Origin: Acidimicrobiales bacterium
GTDB taxonomy: Bacteria > Actinomycetota > Acidimicrobiia > Acidimicrobiales > MedAcidi-G1
Length of the DNA stretch: 64,000 nt
Direction: 5' to 3'
Assembly (NCBI GenBank): GCA_016845305.1
Contig: JAERSW010000070.1
Span: 1-64,000 of the forward strand
The first letter of the stretch is position 1. The number at the start of each line of letters is the position of its first letter. The notes beneath the pieces were generated by a model that was not told where the DNA came from, did not search any database, and saw only the letters and a list, made by a program, of their open reading frames with translations. Of this stretch, positions 16,569-25,409 are shown one piece after another. The translations under genes and the position numbers were made by a program.

Positions 16569-17228
16569 GTGTCCGCACACCGATCCTTCTTCCTCGACGA
16601 GGACCTGCACGACTACGTGCTGGCCCACACCACGCCGGCCGACGAGGTCCGCCGGTCGCTGACCGACGCCACCGCCGCGCTCGGCCCGTGGGCGCGCATG
16701 CAGGTCGCCGACGACCAGGCCGCCCTGCTGTCCACGCTGGTGGCCGCCGTACGCCCCTCCCTGGCCGTCGAGGTCGGCACCTTCACCGGGTCGTCGTCGC
16801 TGGCCATCGCCCGGGCCCTGCCGCTGGGAGGCCGGTTGCTGTGCTGCGACGTGTCCGACGAGTGGACCGCCATCGCCCGCGAGCACTGGGCGGCGGCCGG
16901 CGTGGACGACCGCATCGACCTGGTCATCGCCCCGGCGCGGGAGACCCTGCGGGGGCTCCCGGACGACGCGGTGGTCGACTTCGCCTTCGTGGACGCCGAC
17001 AAGACCGGGTACCTCGCCTACTACGAGGAGCTCGTGCCCCGCCTGTCCCCGCACGGGATCCTGGCCATCGACAATGTCCTGTGGTCGGGCCGGGTGCTGG
17101 ACCCGACGGCGGACGACGACGACACCGAGGCCCTGCGAGTGCTGAACGACCGGATCGTGGCCGACGACCGGGTCGAGGTGGTCATGCTCTCGGTCGGCGA
17201 CGGCCTCACCCTCGTGCGCCGGGTCTGA
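16569..17228 (+). CDS. Class I SAM-dependent O-methyltransferase (CCoAOMT/COMT-like)
   Basis: A 219-residue soluble methyltransferase: motif I is VEVGTFTGSSSLAIARALP, followed by GRLLCCDVSDEW for the ribose contact, FAFVDADKTGYLAYYEEL for the metal and SAM region, and LAIDNVLWSGRV. This pattern belongs to the cation-dependent caffeoyl-CoA/catechol O-methyltransferase family, which methylates vicinal hydroxyls of aromatic compounds. The acceptor is unknown. The GTG start has a weak GGAG about 8 nt upstream. It probably follows the amidohydrolase in one transcript. Confidence 0.9.
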   Translation: MSAHRSFFLDEDLHDYVLAHTTPADEVRRSLTDATAALGPWARMQVADDQAALLSTLVAAVRPSLAVEVGTFTGSSSLAIARALPLGGRLLCCDVSDEWTAIAREHWAAAGVDDRIDLVIAPARETLRGLPDDAVVDFAFVDADKTGYLAYYEELVPRLSPHGILAIDNVLWSGRVLDPTADDDDTEALRVLNDRIVADDRVEVVMLSVGDGLTLVRRV

Positions 17229-17308
17229 ACGTCCTGGCGGCGCGCCCACACCAGCGGCCCTTCCTCCCCACTGGCCCTCCCCACTGGGTCCGGGTCCCCG
17301 ACCGGGAG

Positions 17309-17314
17309 TAGGAT
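17309..17314 (+). promoter_or_regulatory. Putative -10 box (TAGGAT) of the thiolase gene
   Basis: TAGGAT is directly followed by the palindrome at 17316-17335, so a bound repressor would cover the transcription start. Confidence 0.35.
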
Positions 17315-17315
17315 C

Positions 17316-17335
17316 GGGTTACCGGCCGGTAACCC
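17316..17335. promoter_or_regulatory. 20-bp perfect palindrome, putative operator
   Basis: GGGTTACCGG CCGGTAACCC is fully symmetric and ends 37 bases before the thiolase ATG. The core TTACCGGCCGGTAA has the size and style of TetR-family sites, which often control acyl-CoA genes in actinobacteria. The regulator is not in this window next to it. Confidence 0.7.
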
Positions 17336-17372
17336 ACCGGACCACGAGCAGCCCCCACAGGAGTCCCCACTC

Positions 17373-18575
17373 ATGGCCGAAGCCGTCATCGTCGCCACCA
17401 GCCGCACCGCCATCGGACGGGCGGGGAAGGGCGGCCTCGTGGACGCCCGCCCCGACGACCTGTCCGCCTTCGTCATCGACGACGTGCTCGGCAAGGTCCC
17501 CGAACTGCCCCGCGACCAGGTCGAGGACGTCATCTGGGGCACCGCCCAGCCGGGCGGCGAGCAGGGCTACAACCTGGGACGGGTGGCCGGCGTTCTGGCC
17601 GGCCTCGACGCCCCGGGCACGACCGTCAACCGGTACTGCTCGTCGTCGCTGCAGACCATCCGAATGGCCGCCCACGCCATCATGGCCGGCGAGGGCGACG
17701 CCTTCGTCTCCGGCGGCGTGGAGTGCGTGAGCCGCTTCCAGTTCGGCGCCGCCGACACCGGCCCCCACAACCCCCGCTTCGCCGAGGCCGAGGGCCGCAC
17801 CGCCGACCGGACCGGCGAGGGCACCGACGCGTGGGCGGCACCCGCCGGCCTGCCCGACATCCACATCGCCATGGGCCAGACCGCCGAGAACGTGGCCCAG
17901 CACAAGGGCGTGTCCCGCCAGGCCCAGGACGAGTGGGGCGTGCGCTCCCAGAACCGTGCCGAGGCCGCCCAGGCTCGCGGCTTCTTCGAGCGGGAGATCA
18001 CCCCGTACACGCTGCCCGACGGCTCCGTGTTCGCCCAGGACGACGGCATCCGGGCAGGCACCACCTACGAGAAGGTGTCCCAGCTGGCCCCGGTGTTCCG
18101 CCCCGACGGCACGGTGACGGCCGGCAACGCCTGCCCGCTCAACGACGGCGCCGCCGCGGTGGTCGTCATGAGCGCCACCCGGGCCGCCGAGCTGGGCATC
18201 AAGCCGCTGGCCCGGATCGTGGCGTCGGGCGTCTCGGCGCTGAACCCGGAGATCATGGGCCTCGGTCCCATCGAGGCCATCAAGCAGGCCCTGGGCCGGG
18301 CCGGCATGACCCCCGATGACATCGACCTGTTCGAGATCAACGAGGCCTTCGCCGCCCAGGTGCTGCCGTCGGCCGACGAGGTCGGCATCGACCACGACAA
18401 GCTGAACGTGAACGGCGGGGCGATCGCCCTCGGCCACCCGTTCGGCATGACGGGCGCCCGCATCATGACCACGCTGCTCAACGGTCTCGAGGACGCCGAC
18501 AAGGAGTGGGGCGTCGAGTCGATGTGCGTGGGCGGCGGCCAGGGCATGGCCATGGTCGTGCAGCGCCTGAGCTGA
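17373..18575 (+). CDS. Acetyl-CoA C-acyltransferase (thiolase)
   Basis: Degradative-type thiolase of 400 residues that cleaves 3-oxoacyl-CoA with CoA or condenses two acyl-CoAs. It shows the nucleophilic cysteine C89 in VNRYCSSSLQTI, the histidine in NVNGGAIALGHPFGMTGARI and the second cysteine in SMCVGGGQGMAM. AGGAG precedes ATG 17373 with suitable spacing. The palindrome over its promoter suggests ligand-controlled expression. The chain length of the substrate is unknown. It is convergent with aspartate dehydrogenase; a small palindrome CTGACGCTCGTCAG spans the two stop codons. Confidence 0.94.
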   Translation: MAEAVIVATSRTAIGRAGKGGLVDARPDDLSAFVIDDVLGKVPELPRDQVEDVIWGTAQPGGEQGYNLGRVAGVLAGLDAPGTTVNRYCSSSLQTIRMAAHAIMAGEGDAFVSGGVECVSRFQFGAADTGPHNPRFAEAEGRTADRTGEGTDAWAAPAGLPDIHIAMGQTAENVAQHKGVSRQAQDEWGVRSQNRAEAAQARGFFEREITPYTLPDGSVFAQDDGIRAGTTYEKVSQLAPVFRPDGTVTAGNACPLNDGAAAVVVMSATRAAELGIKPLARIVASGVSALNPEIMGLGPIEAIKQALGRAGMTPDDIDLFEINEAFAAQVLPSADEVGIDHDKLNVNGGAIALGHPFGMTGARIMTTLLNGLEDADKEWGVESMCVGGGQGMAMVVQRLS

Positions 18576-18581
18576 CGCTCG

Positions 18582-19427
18582 TCAGACCACCAGCGACCCC
18601 ACACGCGCCCGGAGGCAGCGGGCCAGGTTGAGCGCGGCCATGGCCGAGCTCTTCGGGTTGCCGGGCAGCGGTTCGTTGGCGATCGCCACCTGCAACCGGC
18701 CGAACGCGCCGCTGGCCGTGACCTCGTGGCGGTTGGTGGTCGCCGACGGGTCGGCCACCAGCACCACCCGGGTGGCCTCGGGCCCCACCCCGGCCAGGGC
18801 CGTGGTCATGGCCACATTGGCGTTGGCCGGGAACGTGGTGGCCGCCTCGGCCGCCGAGCCCCGGTAGAACTCGACGGGAGCGTCGAGGCCGTCGAGGTCC
18901 GTCCGCTCCTCGGCCGGGGTGCCCCGCCAGGCGGCCGGCGGCTTGACGATCCGGTGCTCCACGGTGTCCAGGCCCATCAGCCGGGCTGCCGACAGGGCGT
19001 CGACCCCGGCGAGCGCGCCGGGCTGGACCTCGAGGCGGGCACCGTAGCGCTCGGCGAGGCCTCTGAGCTCGGCGAGCAACTCGGGGTCGGCCAGCGCCGA
19101 GGCCGACGAGACGACGAGGTCGGCGCCGATGCCCAGCGCGGCCCGACCCCATGGGGCGACCGCGTCCCGTCCGGCCGCCTCGGCCACGACGTCGGGGGCG
19201 ACCGCCGCCAGCTCGTCCGGCCGGGTGACGAGGTGCGCACCGACCGGCAGGTCGGAACGGGGCGCCGATCCGTCGCTGACGGCAACGGCGACCACCTCGA
19301 TGGGCGCCCCCGCCTGGTCGGCACCCGCCGGCTCGTCCAGCAGGCGACAGGCGGCCCGGGCGATGGCCCCCCAGCCCACGACGGCCACCCGCAGCGGGCC
19401 GCCACCTGCTCGACCGGCGTCGGCCAT
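18582..19427 (-). CDS. nadX: L-aspartate dehydrogenase-like protein
   Basis: A 281-residue NAD(P)-dependent oxidoreductase: the Rossmann motif VAVVGWGAIARA is followed by a DUF108-type catalytic domain with KPPAAWRGTP, FPANANVAMTTALA and NRHEVTASGAFG. NadX oxidises aspartate to iminoaspartate, the substrate of quinolinate synthase, or runs in reverse in catabolic clusters. Its start overlaps the stop of the DapA-like gene by 4 bp (ATGA). It is the last gene of the same-strand run that begins with the kynurenine genes, so either a second supply of quinolinate or a separate catabolic step is possible. Confidence 0.85.
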   Translation of the reverse strand: MADAGRAGGGPLRVAVVGWGAIARAACRLLDEPAGADQAGAPIEVVAVAVSDGSAPRSDLPVGAHLVTRPDELAAVAPDVVAEAAGRDAVAPWGRAALGIGADLVVSSASALADPELLAELRGLAERYGARLEVQPGALAGVDALSAARLMGLDTVEHRIVKPPAAWRGTPAEERTDLDGLDAPVEFYRGSAAEAATTFPANANVAMTTALAGVGPEATRVVLVADPSATTNRHEVTASGAFGRLQVAIANEPLPGNPKSSAMAALNLARCLRARVGSLVV

Positions 19428-20380
19428 CAGAGCCGGAGGCCGCAGGCCTCGAAGGCCTCCCGTGTGGCCCGCTTCTCCTCGTCGGTCAGCTCCAGCAGCG
19501 GCGCCCGCACCCGACCGCCCACCTGGCCCAGCAGCTCCTGCCAGTACTTCTGGTGGGCGTGCGGCTTCTCCGCCGGGCGGGTGGTCCGCAGCGCCTCGCG
19601 CACCGGCTCCAGGCTGGCGCTGATGGCCCGGGCGTCGTCGACCCGGCCCTCGAAGGCGGCCTGCGTGTAGTCGTGCATCCGCCGGTCGGCGGCCGTCTGG
19701 AGCAGGAACGGCGGCGAGGAGCACAGGTAGAGCCGCCAGTCCAGCTCCAGCACGTTGTCCAGCCACTCGACCTCCGACGCGGTGCTGACCTGGATGCGGT
19801 CCGACGCCAGCGCCGTGAGCTCGGCGTACATCTCGCGGGGGACGCTGTACTTGATGGCCACCACGGTCTCGAGGTCGGCCAGCCGGTCGCACAGCGACGG
19901 CGACATCAGGTAGCCGCTGTCGGGATGGCTCCACAGGGCGATGCCGATGTCGACCGCCTCGGAGATCGTCCGGTAGTACCGCAGCACCGTCTCGTCGCGT
20001 TCGGTGGCGAAGTGCAGGACCGGGGCGTGCACGACGATGTAGTCGGCACCCACCGCCTGGGCGTGGCGGGCCAGGTCCAGGACCACGTCCATGTTCTGGT
20101 CGGAGCACGACATGATCGTCCGGCCCCGCCCCCGGCAGGCCTCGACAGCCAGCTCGAACGACCGCTTGCGCTCCTCGACCGACATCGAGAAGAACTCGCC
20201 CTGCTTGCCGCTGACGAAGAGCCCCTCGATGCCGAGGTCCTCGGTCCAGTGGCGGACGTTGGCCCGGAAGCCGTCCTCGTCGATGGCCAGATCCTCGGTG
20301 AACGGCATGAGCGCGGCGGCCCAGATCCCGGTCATGGCCGTCCGGGCGTGCGCCTTGGCCTCGCGGCGCGTGTAGTCCAT
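19427..20380 (-). CDS. DapA-family (class I aldolase/dihydrodipicolinate synthase-like) lyase
   Basis: A 317-residue TIM-barrel. LMPFTEDLAIDEDGFRANV opens the fold. The Schiff-base lysine is in VVAIKYSVP. The usual DapA GTTGE loop is replaced by VSGKQGEFFSMS, so it is unlikely to be true lysine-pathway DapA. Related proteins are aldolases, hydratase-aldolases or dehydratases acting on 2-oxo acids. It is translationally coupled to the aspartate dehydrogenase, and 27 bases separate it from the aldehyde dehydrogenase upstream. A role in processing a 2-oxo acid from tryptophan breakdown is conceivable but unproven. Confidence 0.82.
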   Translation of the reverse strand: MDYTRREAKAHARTAMTGIWAAALMPFTEDLAIDEDGFRANVRHWTEDLGIEGLFVSGKQGEFFSMSVEERKRSFELAVEACRGRGRTIMSCSDQNMDVVLDLARHAQAVGADYIVVHAPVLHFATERDETVLRYYRTISEAVDIGIALWSHPDSGYLMSPSLCDRLADLETVVAIKYSVPREMYAELTALASDRIQVSTASEVEWLDNVLELDWRLYLCSSPPFLLQTAADRRMHDYTQAAFEGRVDDARAISASLEPVREALRTTRPAEKPHAHQKYWQELLGQVGGRVRAPLLELTDEEKRATREAFEACGLRL

Positions 20381-20407
20381 CGTGGCGTCCCTCCGTGGTG
20401 GCGGCCG

Positions 20408-21850
20408 TCAGCCGATCTCGGTGCGGTGGATGACGTTCTTGACCACCAGGTAGTGCAGCAGGCCCTCGGTCCCGCCCTCGCGGCCGTAGCCACTGGACTT
20501 CACCCCGCCGAACGGCGTCTCGGGCAGCGAGGCCTCCAGGGTGTTGATGGACAGGTTCCCGGCCTCCACCCCGTCGACGAGGCGTTCGGCGTAGTCGGCC
20601 CGGTTGGTGAACCCGTAGGAGGCCAGCCCGTAGGGCACCGAATTGGCCCGGGCGATGGCCTCGTCCAGGGAGGCCACCGGGTTGACGACGGCCACGGGCC
20701 CGAACGGCTCCTCGTGCATGATCCGGGCCTCGTCGGGCACGTCGGCCAGCACCGTCGGCTCCAGGAAGTAGCCGGTGTCGCCGATCCGGTTGCCACCCGT
20801 GGTGAGGCGGCCACCCACCGCCACCGCGTCGGCCACCAGGTCGACCACGTCGGCGAGGCGGCGGTCGTTGGCCACCGGACCCATGTCGGTGCCGCCGTCG
20901 AGGCCGTTGCCGACCGCGAGCTCGGCGACGCCGCCGGTCAGCACCTCCAGGAACCGTTCGTGGACGTCGCGGTGCACGTAGAAGCGGGTGGGCGAGGTGC
21001 ACACCTGGCCGGCGTTGCGCATGGCCCGGACGGCCGAGGCGGACGCCGCGGCGTCCACGTCGGTGTCCTCGCACACGATGACCGGGGCGTGGCCGCCCAG
21101 CTCCATCATCACCGGGGTCATGTGGTCCGAGGCCAGGCCGGTGAGGTGCCGGCCCACCGACGTGGAGCCTGTGAAGGCCATCAGGCGGATGGCCTCGTCC
21201 GCGATCAGGCGCCGGGAGATCTCGTCCGGGACGCCGAAGACCAGGTTCAGCACCCCCGGGGGGAGGCCGGCGTCGTGGAAGGCCCGGGCGAGGTGCAGGG
21301 CACCGGCGGGCGTCTCCTCGGCGGCCTTGAGCACGATGGAGCAGCCCGACGCCAGCGCACCCGCCACCTTGCGGGCCGGCTGGCTGAACGGGAAGTTCCA
21401 CGGCGAGAAGGCCGCCACCGGGCCAATGGGCTGGTGGTGCACGGTGATGCGCACGCCGGGGCCGCTGGGGATGACCCGCCCGTAGGTGCGGACGGCCTCG
21501 CCGGCATCCCACTCGAAGAACTCGGCCCCGCGGACCACCTCGGCCCGGGCCTCGTCCAGCGGCTTGCCGTGCTCGAGGGTGATCGACCGGGCGATCTCCT
21601 CCTGGCGGTCCCGCATCAGGTCGGCCGCGTGGCAGATCACCTCGGCCCGCTCCGACGGCGGCGTCACCCGCCACGCCTCGAAGCCCCGCACGGCGGCCTT
21701 CACCGCGTCGTCCAGGTCGCCGGGTCCGGCCACCGGGACGCGGCCGATCACCTCCTCGGTGGCCGGGTCGACGACCGGCAGGTCGCGGTCGGCCGCCCGC
21801 CAGGCGCCGTCGACGTACAGCTGGAGGTCCGGATAGTCGGTGGTGGTCAT
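20408..21850 (-). CDS. Aldehyde dehydrogenase, succinate-semialdehyde/aminomuconate-type
   Basis: A 480-residue enzyme with cofactor region FSPWNFPFSQPARKVAGALA, glutamate in MMELGGHAPVIV, nucleophilic cysteine in MRNAGQVCTSPTRFYV and C-terminal PFGGVKSSGYGREGG. By sequence it looks like the succinate-semialdehyde dehydrogenase group. By position, 76 bases after tryptophan dioxygenase on the same strand, it could act on 2-aminomuconate semialdehyde in the tryptophan pathway. The true start is ATG 21850; the open frame further upstream is not protein-like. Confidence 0.9.
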   Translation of the reverse strand: MTTTDYPDLQLYVDGAWRAADRDLPVVDPATEEVIGRVPVAGPGDLDDAVKAAVRGFEAWRVTPPSERAEVICHAADLMRDRQEEIARSITLEHGKPLDEARAEVVRGAEFFEWDAGEAVRTYGRVIPSGPGVRITVHHQPIGPVAAFSPWNFPFSQPARKVAGALASGCSIVLKAAEETPAGALHLARAFHDAGLPPGVLNLVFGVPDEISRRLIADEAIRLMAFTGSTSVGRHLTGLASDHMTPVMMELGGHAPVIVCEDTDVDAAASASAVRAMRNAGQVCTSPTRFYVHRDVHERFLEVLTGGVAELAVGNGLDGGTDMGPVANDRRLADVVDLVADAVAVGGRLTTGGNRIGDTGYFLEPTVLADVPDEARIMHEEPFGPVAVVNPVASLDEAIARANSVPYGLASYGFTNRADYAERLVDGVEAGNLSINTLEASLPETPFGGVKSSGYGREGGTEGLLHYLVVKNVIHRTEIG

Positions 21851-21874
21851 CGGATGTCTCGTCTCCCGTGTCGA

Positions 21875-21902
21875 GGGTCGGGGTCGAAGGGTCGGGGTCG
21901 AA
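21875..21902. repeat. Two 14-bp tandem repeats in an intergenic gap
   Basis: GGGTCGGGGTCGAA occurs twice in tandem in the 76-bp gap between the tryptophan dioxygenase and aldehyde dehydrogenase genes. Confidence 0.85.
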
Positions 21903-21926
21903 CGGTCGGAAGGTCCATGGGCCGGG

Positions 21927-22763
21927 TCAGAAGGCGGTCCGGATGGCCCACAGGTCGGGGAAGGACGGCTGGAAGAGGGTGGTGGCCAGGTAGGCGGCAC
22001 CGTCGGAGCCACCGGTCCCGGGCTTGGTGCCGATGGTCCGGCGGACCATCATCACGTGCCGGTACCGCCACTCCTGGAGGCCCTCGTCGAGGTCGGTGAG
22101 GGTCTCGCCGAGGCCGGCGAACCGTGGATCGGCGTACGAGGCCACGATGGCCGCCTGGACGTCCTCGTCCTCGGCGATCGGTTCGCGGACGTTGCGCTGG
22201 AGGGTGCTGTCCGGGAGGTCGAAGCCGGCCCGGGACAGCAGGTGCACGTAGGCGTCCCAGAGGGAGGGGGCCCCGTGGCGGCGCCGCAGGCGCTCCGCCT
22301 CGTCGCCGTCGAACCAGTCGAGGAGGACCCGGTCCCGGGTGCCGAGCAGGAACTCCAGCTCGCGGAACTGCGCCGACTGGAACCCGCTGGCCGCGGCCAG
22401 GAAGGAGCGGAACCCGGCGAATTCGGCCGGGGTCATGGTCTCCAGCACGTCGACCTGGCCGACCAGGGTCTTCAGCACCTTGAGGACCCTCTTGAGCCGG
22501 TGGCGGGCCGCGTCGACCTCGTCGCCGTCCAGCAGGGCGACGATGGAGTCCAGCTCGTGCAGGAGCTGCTTGAACCACAGCTCGTACACCTGGTGGATGA
22601 CGATGAACAGGGTCTCGTCGTGTTCCGGCTCGCCGGTGGTCGGGTCGACCGACCGGCAGGTCTGCAGGGACAGCAGCTCGGGCACCCGCAGGTAGGACCC
22701 GTAGGTCAGGTCCGCGTCACCCGTGGGCCGACCGGCGGACTCGTCGTGCGAAGGGGTGGTCAT
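21927..22763 (-). CDS. kynA: Tryptophan 2,3-dioxygenase
   Basis: Heme enzyme that opens the indole ring of L-tryptophan to N-formylkynurenine, the first step of the kynurenine route. The 278 residues contain the proximal and substrate-contact regions TLFIVIHQVYELWFKQLLHE and FRSFLAAASGFQSAQFRELE, and WRYRHVMMVRRTIGTKPGTGG near the end, all diagnostic of the family. ATG 22763 overlaps the stop of the monooxygenase gene upstream (ATGA). It is the fifth gene of the marR operon. Confidence 0.96.
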   Translation of the reverse strand: MTTPSHDESAGRPTGDADLTYGSYLRVPELLSLQTCRSVDPTTGEPEHDETLFIVIHQVYELWFKQLLHELDSIVALLDGDEVDAARHRLKRVLKVLKTLVGQVDVLETMTPAEFAGFRSFLAAASGFQSAQFRELEFLLGTRDRVLLDWFDGDEAERLRRRHGAPSLWDAYVHLLSRAGFDLPDSTLQRNVREPIAEDEDVQAAIVASYADPRFAGLGETLTDLDEGLQEWRYRHVMMVRRTIGTKPGTGGSDGAAYLATTLFQPSFPDLWAIRTAF

Positions 22764-24109
22764 GCGAGCGAGAGGGCGTCGGGCCGGGCCAGGGGGTCCA
22801 GCTCGGGCAGCGGGGGCAGGTCGGCCACCAGGGCATCCAGGTCGAGGGTCGGGTCGGCCACGCCCCGGCACAGGATCTCGTGCTGGGCCGCGGCGCGGTC
22901 GCGGGCCTCGGCGTAGGGCATGGTCGAGAACATGACCATGTTGTACCGGGGGCTCAGGTGGGCGGGATGGCGCCGTTCCAGGTCGAGGGCCAGCCCGCGA
23001 CGGGCCACGTGGTCGGCGTCGACCACCCCGGCCCGCATCTCCACGTAGTTGTCCAGCGCCATGTCCGCGATGGCCTCGGCGTCCGGCTTGCGCTCGGCCT
23101 CGTAGGCGGCGAAGGCGGTCGCCGGGTCGTCGGGGTGGTCCCGGAGGTTCCGGTCGAGGGCCCGGACGGACTCCATGGCCAGGTTCATGCCCTGGCCGTG
23201 GAAGGGCACGATGGCGTGGGCGGCATCGCCCACGAGCGCCACCCGGCCCTCGTGGCTCCAGCCGGTGGCCCGCATGGTGGCCAACGACCCGGTGGGGTTG
23301 GCCAGGAACTGGTCGGCCACGTCGGGGACCAGCGCCGCGAAGTCGGCGAACTCGGCGGCGAAGAAGCGACGGACGTTGGCGACGTCGGCCAACCCGTCGA
23401 AGGTGGCCCAGGGCGCGAAGAGGGTGGCGGTGAAGTCGCCCCCCGGGTTGGCCAGGGCGATCAGCATGAACCCGCCCCGGGGCCAGACGTGCAGGGCGTT
23501 CGGGTCGAGCCGATGGCCGCCGCCCGCGGCCGGAGGCACCGTCAGCTCCTTGTAGCCGTGGTCGAGGCGATCGGTGATGGCCCGACAGGTCCCGTGGTCG
23601 ACCAGGGCGGCCCGCACCCTCGACCCGGCGCCGTCGGCCCCGAACAGCGTCCCGAACGGGGCGGTGCGGCCATCGGCGAAGGAGAGCTCCGACCGGTCGA
23701 GGTCCACCCCCTTCAACTCGGCCGAGAACTCGACCCGGACCCGCCCGGTGGCCTCTGCGGCGTCCAGCAGGAGGCCGTTCAGGTCGGCCCGGGAGATGGA
23801 GTGGATGACCTCGTGGGGCCGGCTGCCGTAGGGCTGCAGGGTCGGTTCGCTCCCATCGGCGGCGTGCACCATCCGGCCCCGCATGGGGATGGTGATGGCG
23901 TCGACGCGGTCGATGAGGCCCACGTCGACCAGCGGCACGATGCCCCGGGTGGCCAGGGCCAGGTTGATGGACCGACCGGCCACCACCTCGGTGGTCCGCA
24001 GGTCGGGCCGACCCTCGTAGAGGACGACCTCGTGGCCCCGGCGGGCCAGGAAGACCGAGAGCAGCGTCCCGGCCTGGCCGGCGCCCACGATGGCGATCGG
24101 GCCCTTCAC
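22760..24109 (-). CDS. kmo: Kynurenine 3-monooxygenase
   Basis: FAD- and NADPH-dependent hydroxylase converting kynurenine to 3-hydroxykynurenine. It has the dinucleotide motif IAIVGAGQAGTLLSVFLARRGHEV, split here into VGAGQAG and the following helix. KMO-specific GRSINLALATRG and the second FAD motif VALVGDAAHAIVPFHGQGMN are also present. GTG 24109 (MKGPIAIVG) is preferred because GAGGG lies about 8 nt before it and it gives a compact N-terminus; GTG 24133 would add eight residues. About 449 residues. It lies between kynureninase and tryptophan dioxygenase in the operon. Confidence 0.94.
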   Translation of the reverse strand: MKGPIAIVGAGQAGTLLSVFLARRGHEVVLYEGRPDLRTTEVVAGRSINLALATRGIVPLVDVGLIDRVDAITIPMRGRMVHAADGSEPTLQPYGSRPHEVIHSISRADLNGLLLDAAEATGRVRVEFSAELKGVDLDRSELSFADGRTAPFGTLFGADGAGSRVRAALVDHGTCRAITDRLDHGYKELTVPPAAGGGHRLDPNALHVWPRGGFMLIALANPGGDFTATLFAPWATFDGLADVANVRRFFAAEFADFAALVPDVADQFLANPTGSLATMRATGWSHEGRVALVGDAAHAIVPFHGQGMNLAMESVRALDRNLRDHPDDPATAFAAYEAERKPDAEAIADMALDNYVEMRAGVVDADHVARRGLALDLERRHPAHLSPRYNMVMFSTMPYAEARDRAAAQHEILCRGVADPTLDLDALVADLPPLPELDPLARPDALSLA

Positions 24110-24137
24110 CGGCTCACCCTCGGCTCCGGGCACGCCC

Positions 24138-25409
24138 TCATCGGGTCACCATGTCGAGCACCTCGACGAGGCGATCGAGGTCGGCGAAGGAGTTGTAGAG
24201 CGGCACCGGAGCGGCCCGGATGGCGTCGGGCTCGCGCCAGTCGCACCACACCCGCGCCTCCTGCAGGGCCTCGAAGACCCGCCGACCATCACCGGCCACG
24301 ATCCGCAGGGCCGACTGGCAGCCCCGCTCGGCCAGCACCGTCGGGGCCAGGTTCTCCACCCGGCCGGCCAGCACCTCGTCGAGGCGTCGGTCCAGGTGGT
24401 CGATCATCAGCTCGGCCTTGCGGCGCAGCGGGCCCATGCCGCCGGCCCGTCCGAAGACGTCCAGGGAGGCCCGCAGGGCGGCCATGGGCAGGATCGGCGC
24501 GTTGGACAGCTGCCACGACTCGGCCGTGGGGATGGCGTCGAAGGTGGTGGCCATGGCGAACCGGGTGGTCGGGTCGGTGCCCCACCAGCCATGCAGCTTG
24601 GGCAGGTCCGGATCGGCCACGTGGTCCCGGTGGACGTAGGCCGCGCCCACCCCGCCCGGCCCGCCGTTCAGGTACTTGTACGAGCACCACACGGCGAAGT
24701 CGACCCCCCAGTCGTGGAGGGCCAGCTCGACGTTGCCCACCGCGTGGGCCAGGTCGAGGCCGACGACCGCCCCCGCCTCGTGGCCCGCCGCGGCGATCTC
24801 GGCCATGGGGAGCACCTGGCCGGTGTAGTACTGCACGCCGGGCAGCAGCACGAGCGCCAGCTCGTCGCCGAGCTCGGCGATGGCGGCCAGCACGTCCTCG
24901 CGACGCAGCAGCTCCTCACCGTCCCGGGGGGCCACGGTGACCAGCGAGGCGGCCGGGTCGTACCCCCGCTGACGGATCTGGGACTCGACGGCGAAGTGGT
25001 CCGACGGGAAGGCACGGTCCTCGATCAGCACCTTGTGGCGCCGGGGCGTGGGCCGGTAGAAGCTGACCAGCAGCAGGTGGAGGTTGACGGTCAGCGCGTT
25101 CATGGCCACCACCTCGTCGGGGTGGGCCCCGACGAGGTCGGCCAGGGGGCCGGACAGCAGCTCGTGGTAGCCCTTCCAGCCCAGCGGTCCGTCGAAGTGG
25201 GCCTCGCCGCCGAGGGTGGCCCACCGGTCCATCTCGTGGGCGACGTGGGCGCGAGCCGCCCGGGGCAGGGCGCCGAGGGAGTTGCCGACCAGGTAGGTGC
25301 CTTCGGGAAGCTCGAACTCGTCGCGGAAGCCGGCCAGGGGGTCGGCCGCGTCCAGCTCCGCGGCCGTCATCGTCGCAGAGGCCGGTCCGGCCTCGGCGGT
25401 CCGGCTCAC
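24138..25409 (-). CDS. kynU: Kynureninase
   Basis: PLP enzyme cleaving 3-hydroxykynurenine (or kynurenine) to 3-hydroxyanthranilate (or anthranilate) and alanine. The 423 residues contain EGTYLVGNSLGALPRA near the N-terminus, the PLP aspartate in VVGLDLAHAVGNVE and the Schiff-base lysine in WCSYKYLNGGPGGVGA. GTG 25409 overlaps the TGA of the dioxygenase gene (GTGA); ATG 25370 is a possible internal start. With the monooxygenase directly downstream, 3-hydroxykynurenine is the likely substrate. Confidence 0.95.
   Translation of the reverse strand: MSRTAEAGPASATMTAAELDAADPLAGFRDEFELPEGTYLVGNSLGALPRAARAHVAHEMDRWATLGGEAHFDGPLGWKGYHELLSGPLADLVGAHPDEVVAMNALTVNLHLLLVSFYRPTPRRHKVLIEDRAFPSDHFAVESQIRQRGYDPAASLVTVAPRDGEELLRREDVLAAIAELGDELALVLLPGVQYYTGQVLPMAEIAAAGHEAGAVVGLDLAHAVGNVELALHDWGVDFAVWCSYKYLNGGPGGVGAAYVHRDHVADPDLPKLHGWWGTDPTTRFAMATTFDAIPTAESWQLSNAPILPMAALRASLDVFGRAGGMGPLRRKAELMIDHLDRRLDEVLAGRVENLAPTVLAERGCQSALRIVAGDGRRVFEALQEARVWCDWREPDAIRAAPVPLYNSFADLDRLVEVLDMVTR

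Noticed and set aside
18582-21674. A single 1030-codon minus-strand protein covering aspartate dehydrogenase and regions upstream
   Set aside because: Only the last 281 codons look like protein; the rest is out of frame with the clear DapA-like and aldehyde dehydrogenase genes.
21851-22012. N-terminal extension of the aldehyde dehydrogenase to codon 22012
   Set aside because: The added residues are Pro/Arg-rich shadow sequence overlapping tryptophan dioxygenase; ATG 21850 starts the known fold.
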